Shown: positions 8,820 to 18,391 of the stretch, piece after piece | How the letters are laid out: each line of letters opens with the position of its first letter | Numbering within the stretch: the stretch's first letter is position 1 | Assembly: GCA_002367105.1 (NCBI GenBank) | Contig: DFCS01000051.1 | Location: 234,996-298,995, forward strand | From: Hungatella sp. UBA3048 | GTDB taxonomy: Bacteria > Bacillota > Clostridia > Lachnospirales > Lachnospiraceae | Length of the DNA stretch: 64,000 nucleotides | Direction: 5' to 3' | The notes under the pieces: model-generated | The model's input: the letters and a program-made list of their open reading frames with translations, nothing else | What the model was told of the DNA's origin: nothing | Database searches by the model: none | Position numbers and translations under genes: made by a program

Positions 8820-10280
8820 TTATTCCTTTTTAAGAGTTTCCTTCTTCAATGCTTTGAAAAGGCAAACACAACACAAAAGCATGATAATTGCTAATGGAAA
8901 TGCGGCTACAATTGAACAATTCTGCAATCCGCTCAGCCCGCCTGTCATCAGCAGCACCAGCGTCAGAAGAGCTAAAATGACTCCCCAGAGCATTTTTTTC
9001 TTGTTATCTGGATTCAATTCTCCGCCGGAAGAAAACATGGATAAAGCAAAAATGCCTGAGTTTGCAGATGTAATGGAAAAGGTTCCCAGAAGACAAATTG
9101 CTACCACAGAGAGGAAGCTTCCCATCGGATATTGACGGAAAACGACAAACAACACGGTTTCCGTTGACTCAACTGCTTTTGTAATAATGCCTTCATCCAG
9201 ATTTAATCCAAGGCTTCCAAAAATAGAAAACCAGATAAATGATACAATGGAAGGGGCGAAAATAACTCCAATAACAAACTCTCTAATGGTTCTTCCTTTG
9301 GATATTCTTGCAATAAAAGTACCCACAAAAGGTCCCCACGCAATCCACCATGCCCAATAGAAAATCGTCCAGGAACCAAGCCAAGACTGGTCTCCAAACG
9401 GATTAATATCCAGGCTGTCCCTAATGAAACCGCCTACATAACTGCCAAGTGAATTTGTGAATACATTGATTGGAAGAAGCTTAGGACCAATGATAAATGC
9501 GCCAAGCAAAATAGTGATTGCCAGGATAAGGTTGACATCAGATAAAAGTTTGACTCCTTTATCAATTCCCCGGACCGCTGTCCATGTATATATGACCATC
9601 AGCACAAGAATGATGGTAATCTGGACCACACGTGTCTTTGGAACCTGGAAAAGAAAGTTAAGACCGGAATTAAGCTGCATGGTTCCCTGCCCCAGTGAGG
9701 TGGCAAATCCGGCCACCGTTGCAAAAACAGCGCAGATATCGATCAGTTTTCCAACAGGTCCCTTGATGCCCTTTTCGCCTAAAATCGGTAAAAAAATACT
9801 GCTGATTAACCCCGGTGCATTTTTTCTGAACTGGAAATACCCAAGGGCCATACCGATCACGGCATAAGCAGCCCAGGGATGAAATCCCCAATGCATAAAA
9901 GCCTTTTTCATTGCCAGATTAGCAGCCTCTTCATTTGCCCCAAAATTCATAAAGTTGCTCAATGGCTCTGCTGCTCCCCAGAAGACCAGTCCAATTCCCA
10001 TTCCCGCTGCAAAAAGCATGGCAAACCAAGACCGGTTGCTGTATTCCGGAACAGAATCATCGGGTCCAAGTTTAATATTGCCGTATTTGCTGAAAGCAAC
10101 ACCCAATGTAAAAACAACAAATACTAACATGCAGATTAAGTAAAACCAACCAAAATATGTAACTAGGAAATTTTTTGCTCCTACGGTTGCCTTTGTAAAC
10201 AATTCCGAGGCCAAAAGGCCAAAGGCAACAAATAAAGCGGTAATCAGAAGCGAAATATAAAACACCTGATTTTTCTTCAT
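8820..10280 (-). CDS. BCCT-family betaine/carnitine/choline transporter
   Basis: This 486-residue integral membrane transporter has about 12 helices. The family hallmarks are visible: MGIGLVFWGAAEP in helix 3, the Trp-rich helix 8 segment WTIFYWAWWIAWGPFVGTFI, and ISKGRTIREFVIGV after it. ATG follows GAGGAGG. It lies 138 bases downstream of grdH on the same strand, so it probably supplies the quaternary amine reduced by the Grd complex. This is the main reason to favour betaine over sarcosine as substrate. The C-terminus is short, without a large cytosolic osmosensory extension, which suggests catabolic rather than osmotic uptake. Confidence 0.93.
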   Translation of the reverse strand: MKKNQVFYISLLITALFVAFGLLASELFTKATVGAKNFLVTYFGWFYLICMLVFVVFTLGVAFSKYGNIKLGPDDSVPEYSNRSWFAMLFAAGMGIGLVFWGAAEPLSNFMNFGANEEAANLAMKKAFMHWGFHPWAAYAVIGMALGYFQFRKNAPGLISSIFLPILGEKGIKGPVGKLIDICAVFATVAGFATSLGQGTMQLNSGLNFLFQVPKTRVVQITIILVLMVIYTWTAVRGIDKGVKLLSDVNLILAITILLGAFIIGPKLLPINVFTNSLGSYVGGFIRDSLDINPFGDQSWLGSWTIFYWAWWIAWGPFVGTFIARISKGRTIREFVIGVIFAPSIVSFIWFSIFGSLGLNLDEGIITKAVESTETVLFVVFRQYPMGSFLSVVAICLLGTFSITSANSGIFALSMFSSGGELNPDNKKKMLWGVILALLTLVLLMTGGLSGLQNCSIVAAFPLAIIMLLCCVCLFKALKKETLKKE

Positions 10281-10418
10281 TTATAACCTCCTCTTTAAAT
10301 ATAGTCTTTGCAATTTTTTACGATCCGCACTGGAGGCTTACAGAATCAGGGGAAGGTATTATCTGCACATCTGCCCCCAGGCGGAGAACCCATTTACAAA
10401 ATTACCTGTATCATGGGA

Positions 10419-11738
10419 TTAAATTTTAACTTTAAAGAGATGAGGTTCTTTTATATCCGATGTCAATGCATCAAGAGCAACTCCTACTCTGTGATAGCGA
10501 AGCTTGAACTGCTCTTCCTTCGGTGTTGCAGGATCTCCAAGTGGATATGGAATGGATATGGTTGGAACAAGTCTGTTCACTCCAACTGTTTTAGCTACAG
10601 GAATCAGGTTCGCCATCTGAACGATGGTGATGCCTTCTCTTTCAATTTCTCTTGTCATCGTTGCACCGCAACGTGTACACGTCCCTCATGTGGAGGTCAG
10701 AATTGCAGCTCTGATTCCATCCTTTTTCAATTCTCTTGCGATTTCTTTTCCCATTCTCGCAGCTTCGGCCTGGGTTGTTCCAGTACCAACGGTGGAGAAG
10801 AAATATTTGTATACTCCGCCTATCTTTCCTTCCTTCTGATACCGTCTCATAGCATCCAAGGGAACGATTACGTCAGAGTCGTTGTTGGCTGCTGCCGGAT
10901 CAAAACCAGCGTGAATGGTCATATACTCACCCTTCACAAGGTCATCGGTTTGGGAAATATCATATTTTCCCCACTTGGTTGCAGAGGCTGACTGAATGCG
11001 GTCCGGATTTCCTACCGGAACGATACCTCCGGAAGTAATGAGGGCAACCTCCAGCTTGCTCAGTTCTTCCGGAGTGATTGCCGGAGCAATTGCCACCCGG
11101 TCAGACTTTGGAATAGCTAGCTCTGTCTCATATGTCTCTCCATGAACTTTCTTAAGGAGCATGTCAATGACACGGTCGGCTGCCGTTACCGGAGGATCCA
11201 GCCAGATCTGATCCCTGACTCCTCTTCCAAAATAACCTTCCTCTGCTGCCGGCAGTAATTTTTCTCCCTTTAACAGCTTAAGAGCATACTTTGCCATAGC
11301 CTTTACATCCTTTTTCATTGCTGCGGCACTGGCTCCGCCCTTAAATACATACATGTCCTTTCTGAACATTTCAACCCCAGGGTTTTCATCGTTCATAGAG
11401 GTGAGAACAGGCACTCCGAACTCCTTTTTAACAGCGCTGCAGATATGACCGCAGGCTGATCCGTAACGTCCTGCACGGAACGCCGGTCCTGCAAAAAATA
11501 CATCCATCTCTTTTCCCTTCAGCATGGAAAGGATGAGTTCTACGGCTTCCTCTGTATTGGAACCTATAAAGTTATCGCCGCAGATGATGGTATGTGTGAT
11601 TTCAACATCATCACCTAGTTCCTGCTGCAATGCCATGGCCGGACCAACAAGGCCTTCTCTGATTTCCGGTTTGAAATCAGCCAGTTCTTCTCCGCCGATC
11701 TGCCCAAAAAACTGATTTAAGTATAAAATACCTTTCAT
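10419..11738 (-). CDS. grdH: Betaine (or sarcosine) reductase component B, selenoprotein subunit, UGA = Sec351
   Basis: This is the selenocysteine subunit of substrate-specific protein B, which attacks the amine substrate and passes the carbon unit to selenoprotein A. Translation stops at TGA (10686-10688) only if it is read as stop. The same frame continues for 88 codons as UGTCTRCGATMTREIEREG to TAA at 10419-10421. The total of 439 residues equals the usual length of GrdB/GrdF/GrdH. Sec351 sits in a U-x-x-C-x-x-C motif. A hairpin just downstream could be the bacterial SECIS. ATG follows AAGGAGG, 13 bases after grdI. The choice of betaine rests on the adjoining BCCT transporter; sarcosine (grdF) cannot be excluded. 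Confidence 0.9.
10659..10673 (-). promoter_or_regulatory. Candidate bacterial SECIS hairpin of grdH
   Basis: On the transcript, CGTTGC, loop GGU and GCAACG form a 6-bp stem-loop starting 13 bases after the UGA. A short stem with a G in a small apical loop at this distance is what SelB recognises in bacterial selenoprotein messages. Confidence 0.55.
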
Positions 11739-11751
11739 TTCGTACCTCCTT

Positions 11752-13077
11752 CTAGAATTCTACCATCCTCTTGGTTGACCACCCTACTACCTGGTCACCG
11801 CAGAACATGGCGTTGTTTTCCATAATAATTGATCCATCTTCTTTTACGGAAGCCCCTAAAATCTCATCATTGGACCAGCCTCCGGACATGCCGTCTCTTG
11901 CAAGGGCCTCTAACTCTCCAAGAACCGTTTCCATCTTTGGAAGCCTGATGAGTGTAGATACATTTCCGCAGGAAACGATGGCATCCTCTTTTTCATCTAA
12001 GGAAACCAGCGGCTGGCTGGCACCGTCTCTTCCCGTACACTCGTTTGTAAGTCCTACGGTCTTAACGCCTGCATTCTCCAGTGCCACGATACAAGCCGTA
12101 AAGTCCGCATCCGGATTGCCGTATCCTTCTTCCGCCACAATGGCGGAATCCGCACCAAGGCTCTTTGCCATCTGTGCCACGAATAAAGCAGCTCTTTCCT
12201 TCTGATCCAGGGCAACATTTAAATTGGACATGATCACTCCAATGAAATTAATGGTCTTTCCATGTTCCTTATAAAGATTGCGGATCATGGGAAAGTTCTG
12301 GAAATCATAGGTTGCCCACTTGGAAGAGCATGGCATAAAGGATCCGCTGATCATCGCACCATCCAGTACCTCATTGGGATGCATGAAGGTTGGAAGCATC
12401 CGGTTGGTATCCCAGCCATAATTCAAATCATTATAGCCGCCTTCTTCCATCTGGGACTGGGGCTGAAGCACCAGTACCACGCTTGGAAGCTTATTTACTT
12501 CCTCGCTTCTTTTTGTAACTGGTTCCAGCTCAAAGGTCTCTACCTCATCCGGTGTTAAATCCTTTGTTGCGGCACCGATGTATTCGGCAAGGCGCATACC
12601 TGCCCATCTTAAGGCCCTGTTCTTCTTCTGCTGTTCCTTCTGCTCAAAAACCTCATCTGAATCAGCAACCAAAACCAGGTTTTTTAACTGTGAGAAGTAG
12701 GTGTATTTGGCTCCTTCTCCGCTCATATCAATTAACCCATCCTGGAAACCGCCGTAATGTTTTCCTACCACCAGAACGCTCATATCCTTCAGCGCATAGG
12801 TTGTTCCGTTTCCGGCCTGCATAAGTTCGCCGGTCACTCCCGGAAATACCGGGCCTCCTCCTACGCGGTAGCGGGGCTCAATGGCCTCTTTTACAGGAAC
12901 AAGCCTGACATGATCCCCAGGCGATACAATATAGAGTTCTGCTTCCGTGATATGTTCATCTTCTTTTATTACTGCAAGAGCTTCTTCTTTATTCACGGTA
13001 AGAAGTCCGTCTTTTAAGGAAGTCTGATTGCCGAAGCAAATATCTTTGACATAAAAATTTCCCAATTCCAGCTTCAT
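11752..13077 (-). CDS. grdI: Betaine (or sarcosine) reductase component B, proprotein subunit
   Basis: This 441-residue protein is a homologue of GrdE/GrdG/GrdI, the subunit that is cleaved autocatalytically at a cysteine to give a pyruvoyl-type carbonyl that forms a Schiff base with the amine. Cys250 in SGSFMPCSSKW lies close to the cysteine cleaved in GrdE (about residue 242) and would yield pieces of about 27 and 21 kDa, so it is my candidate; Cys347 in TNECTG is the alternative. ATG follows AAAGGAG. It sits between selA and grdH in one directional cluster. The glycine-specific grdE/grdB pair is not in the window. Confidence 0.87.
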   Translation of the reverse strand: MKLELGNFYVKDICFGNQTSLKDGLLTVNKEEALAVIKEDEHITEAELYIVSPGDHVRLVPVKEAIEPRYRVGGGPVFPGVTGELMQAGNGTTYALKDMSVLVVGKHYGGFQDGLIDMSGEGAKYTYFSQLKNLVLVADSDEVFEQKEQQKKNRALRWAGMRLAEYIGAATKDLTPDEVETFELEPVTKRSEEVNKLPSVVLVLQPQSQMEEGGYNDLNYGWDTNRMLPTFMHPNEVLDGAMISGSFMPCSSKWATYDFQNFPMIRNLYKEHGKTINFIGVIMSNLNVALDQKERAALFVAQMAKSLGADSAIVAEEGYGNPDADFTACIVALENAGVKTVGLTNECTGRDGASQPLVSLDEKEDAIVSCGNVSTLIRLPKMETVLGELEALARDGMSGGWSNDEILGASVKEDGSIIMENNAMFCGDQVVGWSTKRMVEF

Positions 13078-13095
13078 TCCATATCTCCTTTCAAA

Positions 13096-14496
13096 TTAAT
13101 ACTTAAATGCCGTCTTAGTCAAACGGTTAAAAAAATCCGCTGTCACGAAAAGGTCTTCTTCACTCATGGTCCTAACATCAAGGAGTACCTTATTTTTCCA
13201 TATCCTTGCTATGATAGGAACGGAGTTATTTCGAAGCATACTTTCCAGCATATCTGCGGATACCTGTTCCACACTTAACCCCACTGCATACGAAGAAAGA
13301 TTAACACCCGGCATGGTTCCTCCGCCGATCTGCCCTTCGGTTTCCAGCACCTCAGCCTGTAACCCCGGCTGTTTTACCAGAAGGCTGTGCAAATTCTCTG
13401 CCTTTTCCTTTAAACGATCCAAAGGCTCTGTGATCATTTTCAGGGTAGGAATCTGTTCTATTGCCGTTTCCGGGGACAAATACTGCCTGAGAGTTAATTC
13501 CAGGGCGTTCAAGGTCAGCTTATCAATCCTCAGTGCCCGGAGCAGATGATTTTTCTTCATCTGATTGATGTACCGGGCTTTCCCAACAATGATGCCGGCC
13601 TGAGGTCCTCCAAGAAGCTTATCTCCGCTGAAGCATACAATATCAGCTCTTTGTTCCAGACAGTCTTTGACCGTTGGTTCATCACCGATCCCATACGCCT
13701 TTAAGTCAGCCAGCAGCCCCGATCCTAGATCGTATATCACCGGAAGTCCGTGCCTTTCCCCCACCGCCTTCATCCGTTCCAGAGAAACCTCCTCTGTGAA
13801 GCCGATGATCTTATAATTGCTGGTGTGGACCTTTAATAATGCTCCGGTATTCTCACTGATGTTATCTTCATAATCTCTTTCATGGGTCTTGTTGGTGGTT
13901 CCCACCTCCGTAAGCCTGCATCCGCTGGCCGACATGATTTCAGGAACCCGGAACGCTCCGCCTATCTCTACCAGCTCGCCCCTTGAAACAATGACCTCTT
14001 TTCCTTTTGCCATGGAATTCAGCACCAGATACACGGCCGCCGCATTGTTGTTGACAACAAGGGCTGCCTCCGCACCGGTCAAAAAGGTAAGAAGCTGCTC
14101 CACATGGTCATACCTTGAACCCCTTTCCCCTGTTTCCAGATGATACTCCAGATTGGAGTAGGATCCGCTGATTTCCTTCATGCTTTCTGAAACCGTCTGG
14201 GAAAGCCTTGCTCTTCCCAGATTGGTATGAAGCACAATGCCGGTCCCATTGACCACCCTTCGCAGATGGGGTTTGTTCTGCCTTTCGATTTCGGCCTTGA
14301 TCCGTCTGATTAAATCACCTTTTGAGAGCTGACAGGATTCTCCGGATAAAATTTTTTGCCGTTCCAGCTCGATTTCTTTTTGACAGGCAAGTTTTATCAA
14401 AACCGCCGGAGCATTGGTGATTCCTTCCAAAGCCATGGAACGCATCATTTCATCCACTTTAGGCAGCTGCCTCATGAGACTGTTTTTATCTGTCAT
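13096..14496 (-). CDS. selA: L-seryl-tRNA(Sec) selenium transferase
   Basis: This 466-residue PLP enzyme turns Ser-tRNA(Sec) into selenocysteinyl-tRNA using selenophosphate. An N-terminal tRNA-binding helix domain precedes the fold-type I core, with VNGTGIVLHTNLGRA and the PLP lysine K293 in CFSGDKLLGGPQAG (E. coli K295 equivalent). It lies between component C genes and grdI, 18 bases from the latter. SelB, SelD and tRNA-Sec are in the same cluster, so the whole selenocysteine pathway is local. Confidence 0.97.
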   Translation of the reverse strand: MTDKNSLMRQLPKVDEMMRSMALEGITNAPAVLIKLACQKEIELERQKILSGESCQLSKGDLIRRIKAEIERQNKPHLRRVVNGTGIVLHTNLGRARLSQTVSESMKEISGSYSNLEYHLETGERGSRYDHVEQLLTFLTGAEAALVVNNNAAAVYLVLNSMAKGKEVIVSRGELVEIGGAFRVPEIMSASGCRLTEVGTTNKTHERDYEDNISENTGALLKVHTSNYKIIGFTEEVSLERMKAVGERHGLPVIYDLGSGLLADLKAYGIGDEPTVKDCLEQRADIVCFSGDKLLGGPQAGIIVGKARYINQMKKNHLLRALRIDKLTLNALELTLRQYLSPETAIEQIPTLKMITEPLDRLKEKAENLHSLLVKQPGLQAEVLETEGQIGGGTMPGVNLSSYAVGLSVEQVSADMLESMLRNNSVPIIARIWKNKVLLDVRTMSEEDLFVTADFFNRLTKTAFKY

Positions 14497-14551
14497 TTTT
14501 CCGAACCTCTCAAATTATTTTTCAAACCTTCAAAGCTGTCCTCCGGCTGGG

Positions 14552-15712
14552 TCAGCCGATAAACTGATTGCAGGAAAGAATCTCCCTGGCCTTTTTAAGA
14601 TTGTGTTCTGCAATGAGAACCACAGGCCCTGTACAGCCCATTCCGCTCTCCGCATATATACCGGCAGACCATAAACAGGAAACCGCAGCTTCCAGATCCA
14701 TGATCTCAATTCCAAGGATCTCCTCAGTCACCACTTCCTTTGGAGGTGCTTTTACTTCCTCTGCCGGCTCTGATGACTTACCGGGCTTTAATTCCTCTAA
14801 AATCTCAGTAAGGCCTGCCTTCTTTGCCTTTTTAAACTCCTCAGCCATAACCTTCTGGCAGTTGCCGTCAAGGAGTTCCTTTGCAAATTCAATGGCTCCT
14901 GTGACAAGAGGTGTTCCCGATGCCCTTGATACAATAAGGATCAGCTTGTCAAATCCTTCACCGATTCCCGGCCCATATCCAAAACCGACCGACTCATAGC
15001 TGCCTCCCGTGGTATAGGCGGAAAACATCTTTGTAAGTACATTTCCGGTGAGAGAATCCATGACCATTACATCTGCAGAGCCTGTCAGTAAGTCATTGCC
15101 CCTCATGACAATGCCTCCATCCGCTCTCTGGGAAGCGGCAAATCGGATGTCATATCCATTTTTCTTAAGCTTTTGCAGTGCAATCTCAGCCTGGCGGGCT
15201 CCATCCACATTTAGAATACCTACGGTGGGGTTTTCCACCCCGCTGGCCTTTGCGGCTATGATCCCGTATATGGCGTTCTTTACCATGCTCTCCACCCGGT
15301 TCACGGATGACGTTCCTGTTGTGGATGCAATATACATCTGTTTTCCGGCCGCCGGCGTAATCACCCGGCCAACCGTAGAAACTCCGATTGGGAAAGGATA
15401 GTGCATGGTTACTGCCGCGTAAGCTTCCTGGTTCTTAAGCATGTCATCCATCTTTTTATGGCCCTCGTCTTCCGAAGCAACCGGTATGACTTCCAGGTTT
15501 TCTGCTTTCATTGGCATGGTTCCGATTACTTTCACAGATATCCCTTTTTTTGCCGCCGCACAGGCTGCCTGATAAATAGCTTCTTCCCCGTGCTCACTGC
15601 CCATAGCGGTAACTGCAATAGGCATCTTTTTGCCGGACTGGCCTGTCTCAAGCATTTGAGCCATATCCAAAAAGGTCTCTGCGACTATACGTTTCATCTT
15701 ACCCTCTGACAT
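14552..15712 (-). CDS. grdD: Glycine/sarcosine/betaine reductase component C, alpha subunit
   Basis: This 386-residue subunit has a PlsX-like fold. With GrdC it takes the carboxymethyl-selenoether from selenoprotein A to an acetyl-enzyme and releases acetyl phosphate. Typical stretches are GTSSVNRVESMVKNAIYG, VGILNVDGARQAE and a C-terminal Cys-containing region (MGCTGPVVLIAEHNL). The start is ATG 15710-15712, which begins MSEGKMKRIVAETF four bases after the grdC stop and follows GAGGGG; the twelve upstream codons of the open frame overlap grdC and lack a ribosome site. An acidic linker near residue 330 (SSEPAEEVKAPP) separates the core from the short tail. Confidence 0.93.
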   Translation of the reverse strand: MSEGKMKRIVAETFLDMAQMLETGQSGKKMPIAVTAMGSEHGEEAIYQAACAAAKKGISVKVIGTMPMKAENLEVIPVASEDEGHKKMDDMLKNQEAYAAVTMHYPFPIGVSTVGRVITPAAGKQMYIASTTGTSSVNRVESMVKNAIYGIIAAKASGVENPTVGILNVDGARQAEIALQKLKKNGYDIRFAASQRADGGIVMRGNDLLTGSADVMVMDSLTGNVLTKMFSAYTTGGSYESVGFGYGPGIGEGFDKLILIVSRASGTPLVTGAIEFAKELLDGNCQKVMAEEFKKAKKAGLTEILEELKPGKSSEPAEEVKAPPKEVVTEEILGIEIMDLEAAVSCLWSAGIYAESGMGCTGPVVLIAEHNLKKAREILSCNQFIG

Positions 15713-15716
15713 ACGC

Positions 15717-17255
15717 TCACCCCTCGTCTTCCTGAAGGTGCTCTGCAAAATCCTTTAAGGCGGCTGCGATCAGCTTTTTGATCCTTTCCTCTGACACGGT
15801 TTCCTCCTGGCCTGCGCCGCTGTTCTGCTGCAGGATAAAGGACACTCCGTCAAAGAGATTGGTCATCCTTCCAAGGAACAGGCTTCCCTTTCCAATAAAC
15901 ATGGCTTTGGTGATTTTCTTATCCATCAGTTCCTGTCTGGCAAATCCAAGGTAAGGAACCGCTGAAGGGATATGTCCCTGAGTCGGTGCCCAGCCTACCA
16001 TGCCGTGCTTTGATACGAAATCTGCCAGCTGGGATTTTTCGATCTCTTTGCGCATGGCGGCAAGAGCCCCTATCATCTTATAATTTGCCGCTGGCACATT
16101 GCCGGCTCCTGCAGGCTTGGTAATATCCGGATTCTGCATTTCCACGGAATACTTATCAATATCTGTCAGCTTCAGCCCTGCTTTTTCAAGAGCCGATGCC
16201 GTCAAAGAAGATATGACGTTTTGAGGAGAGGATCCGGTTCCCACCGTATGCCTGCCCACAATATCCGTATTGATCTCCGGGCTGATGCCGTCGTTGGCAC
16301 TGATCAGCACGGCAAAACCGGCCACACAGTCTTCCAGAATGGGCATCCCCTTGTTTACGTGATCCTTTCCATTCATACCAAGCTTTGCGGTAGACCCTCC
16401 GGCAGCAACGATAACATGTTTAAAGGTTCCCGCCTTTACCAGAGCTGCCGCATGGATCAGGGCGTGGGCCGGACCTGCACAAAAGCCCCTTACATCAGAG
16501 CCAGTAGCATTGGTCAGGCCTGCGATTTCAGCCGCCGCCTTTGCAAAGTTTCCTCCGCCTCTCTGGTTCATATCACCGCACGCTTCTTCTGAACACTCAA
16601 TCACATATTCGATTTCTTCCTTTTTGATATCATTCTTATCCATCAAATGCAGTAACGATAAAACACAGGAAGCTTTTGAAACCAAATTTTCAAAAATGAC
16701 GTGGGCCGAAAGAGAATGGTCAATATCATGTGCTGCTTTGATACATCCGACAATGGTCCCCTGGTAATACAAAGGTTCCCCGTGTTCGTCTGCGATCAAA
16801 TGGTTGATTTCTGATAATTCAAAGCTTTTATCAAAGACTTTTAAAAGCGATGGATCAATAAGGCTGTGAGATTCTAATTTTTTCTTCACGGAATCAGCAA
16901 ACTGAACTTCCAGTTTTACAAGATCAAACACATCGCAGATAGCGATCAGACCGATGAACTCATCCTCAGGCATGATTTCTCCAAACCTGCCTTCTCTCTG
17001 ATCGTAATCTGATTTCTGCTGATACCATGGCTGCGCATAACCGGCCAGTTCATCAGGCGTAACATTTCCTATGTAAGTCTGGTTCGGCAGATATGCCTTA
17101 CACTCTTCATAAGAACGCAGACTTTTATCCAGATTTTTTAAATATTCCGAATTCGGATCAATAGTTCTCTGGGTCGTCTGTGTTGTGCCATTATGAATTA
17201 CCATATCCGGTGTATGGGCAAGGATGTAGCTTGCCCCTTTTAAGACGCTGTACAT
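15717..17255 (-). CDS. grdC: Glycine/sarcosine/betaine reductase component C, beta subunit
   Basis: This 512-residue FabH/thiolase-like subunit carries the acetyl thioester before phosphorolysis. Features include the opening SVLKGASYILAHTPDMVIHNG, CSEEACGDMNQRGGGNFAKA, the Cys in DVRGFCAGPAHALIHAAALV and GWAPTQGHIPSAVPYLG. ATG follows TAGGAGG. It is directly followed by grdD (4-base gap), consistent with equal production of both subunits. Confidence 0.94.
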   Translation of the reverse strand: MYSVLKGASYILAHTPDMVIHNGTTQTTQRTIDPNSEYLKNLDKSLRSYEECKAYLPNQTYIGNVTPDELAGYAQPWYQQKSDYDQREGRFGEIMPEDEFIGLIAICDVFDLVKLEVQFADSVKKKLESHSLIDPSLLKVFDKSFELSEINHLIADEHGEPLYYQGTIVGCIKAAHDIDHSLSAHVIFENLVSKASCVLSLLHLMDKNDIKKEEIEYVIECSEEACGDMNQRGGGNFAKAAAEIAGLTNATGSDVRGFCAGPAHALIHAAALVKAGTFKHVIVAAGGSTAKLGMNGKDHVNKGMPILEDCVAGFAVLISANDGISPEINTDIVGRHTVGTGSSPQNVISSLTASALEKAGLKLTDIDKYSVEMQNPDITKPAGAGNVPAANYKMIGALAAMRKEIEKSQLADFVSKHGMVGWAPTQGHIPSAVPYLGFARQELMDKKITKAMFIGKGSLFLGRMTNLFDGVSFILQQNSGAGQEETVSEERIKKLIAAALKDFAEHLQEDEG

Positions 17256-17464
17256 ATTTTGCCTCCTACTGAATCAAATTGACAGGAAACCCTGCTTCTT
17301 TGATTTTCAAATTCAAGGTTGAAAAATGTTTTCACCCCTGCACCTCATATTAGGTCCTAATAATAAATCAATTCCTGCAAAATGCGGTGCCAATATACCA
17401 TTTTTATTCAAACGGAAAAACTGGGTCACCATTTCACAAGAATTGATCTGTGAAGGGATGAATG

Positions 17465-17929
17465 TTAATATTTACAATGCTCGTCCCTTATTGTTGACAT
17501 TTCTTTTCGGATATCATCAACATCCAATACCATTTCCATCATACTGATCTGCTCGTCATAGACATCGCTGTCCACTTCATTTTTGATTTCCGGCTCACAA
17601 GCATGGTATACTTTTAGTCCCAACTGGACTCCTGCCAATGGTCCTGCGTAAGTAGGGTCTCCTGCCGTTACAGTTTCAGCAGCAAGGCCTGCGGCCTCAC
17701 CTTCTGCAGCTCCTAAAACAACGATAATGTTTTCAGGGCCGTACTGTTCCGCCAAATTTTTTACCCTCTTTTGATTCTCCAGGTCCATAGCACCCGCAGC
17801 CGTTCAGACAAAGCATTCTGTTGACGAAAATACCACTTCCGCGCCGGCTGTTTTAACACACTGTTCAATTGCCGGACCAGGAATGCCGTCTCTGTCACCG
17901 ATAATGATGACTTTCTTGTCTTTCAGCAT
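17465..17929 (-). CDS. grdA: Selenoprotein A of the reductase complex, UGA = Sec42
   Basis: This 154-residue small selenoprotein carries the carboxymethyl group from component B to component C and is re-reduced by thioredoxin. The frame begins MLKDKKVIIIGDRDGIPGP at ATG 17927-17929 behind AGGAGG and crosses TGA at 17804-17806, giving the redox motif C39-F-V-U42. It continues through TAAGAMDLENQKRVKNL. The length and Sec position match GrdA. A caller that ignores UGA recoding would report only the last 107 residues. A -10-like TATAAT lies close upstream (17951-17956 on this strand), but the -35 is unclear. Confidence 0.96.
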
Positions 17930-18044
17930 TTTATTACCTCCTTTTTTTATATTATAACGTGTGCCCCCAAAGCAGATTTCTCCGCTCTGCAGACTAAGAA
18001 CATCCTATGTTCCACGCTATATTCCAAATGGTTTTACAAAAAAC

Positions 18045-18377
18045 TTATACCGGTGAGGACAATGCATATTTCTTTATCATTTCTTCAATTCTGTCAGGCG
18101 TTGCATCGTCTTTTACCAGTTCTTCCACCTTTTCACCGTTTTTATAGATTGCCATGACCGGAAGGCCCAGAATCTTCTGGGATATGGCAAGCCTTCTGGC
18201 CTTTGTGGTATTCAGCTTTGTGAATTTGATCTTATTGCTGTACTCCTCGGCAAATTTTTCCACATGAGGAAGCAGAGCCTTGCACGGCTCACATCCATCT
18301 CCAAAAAAGTCTACAAATACGACGCCTTCCGCTTCCAGCACTTCTAGTCCAAAGGTATCCTTATCCACAATCAACAT
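18045..18377 (-). CDS. trxA: Thioredoxin dedicated to the reductase system (GCEPC type)
   Basis: This 110-residue thioredoxin fold protein has active site C29-E-P-C32 (DFFGDGCEPCKALLP) instead of the usual CGPC. The GCEPC form is known from thioredoxins encoded beside glycine reductase genes. It reduces the oxidised selenoprotein A and is itself reduced by the adjacent TrxB. ATG follows AAAGGAGGAG. The gene lies 14 bases after trxB and directly before grdA. Confidence 0.94.
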   Translation of the reverse strand: MLIVDKDTFGLEVLEAEGVVFVDFFGDGCEPCKALLPHVEKFAEEYSNKIKFTKLNTTKARRLAISQKILGLPVMAIYKNGEKVEELVKDDATPDRIEEMIKKYALSSPV

Positions 18378-18391
18378 TTTAATCTCCTCCT

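Noticed and set aside
10686..10688. Nonsense mutation making grdH a pseudogene
   Set aside because: The UGA falls exactly at the known Sec site, the downstream frame is conserved, and sel genes are adjacent.
10308..10991. Long plus-strand open frame of 227 codons
   Set aside because: It lies opposite grdH, crosses its UGA region and has no recognisable domain or ribosome site; the minus-strand selenoprotein explains the DNA.
17326..17547. Plus-strand frame between grdC and grdA
   Set aside because: It overlaps grdA on the opposite strand and lacks any domain; a 13-bp palindrome (17349-17361) and a TTCACA/TGTGAA repeat (17433-17454) in this stretch are too weak to call.
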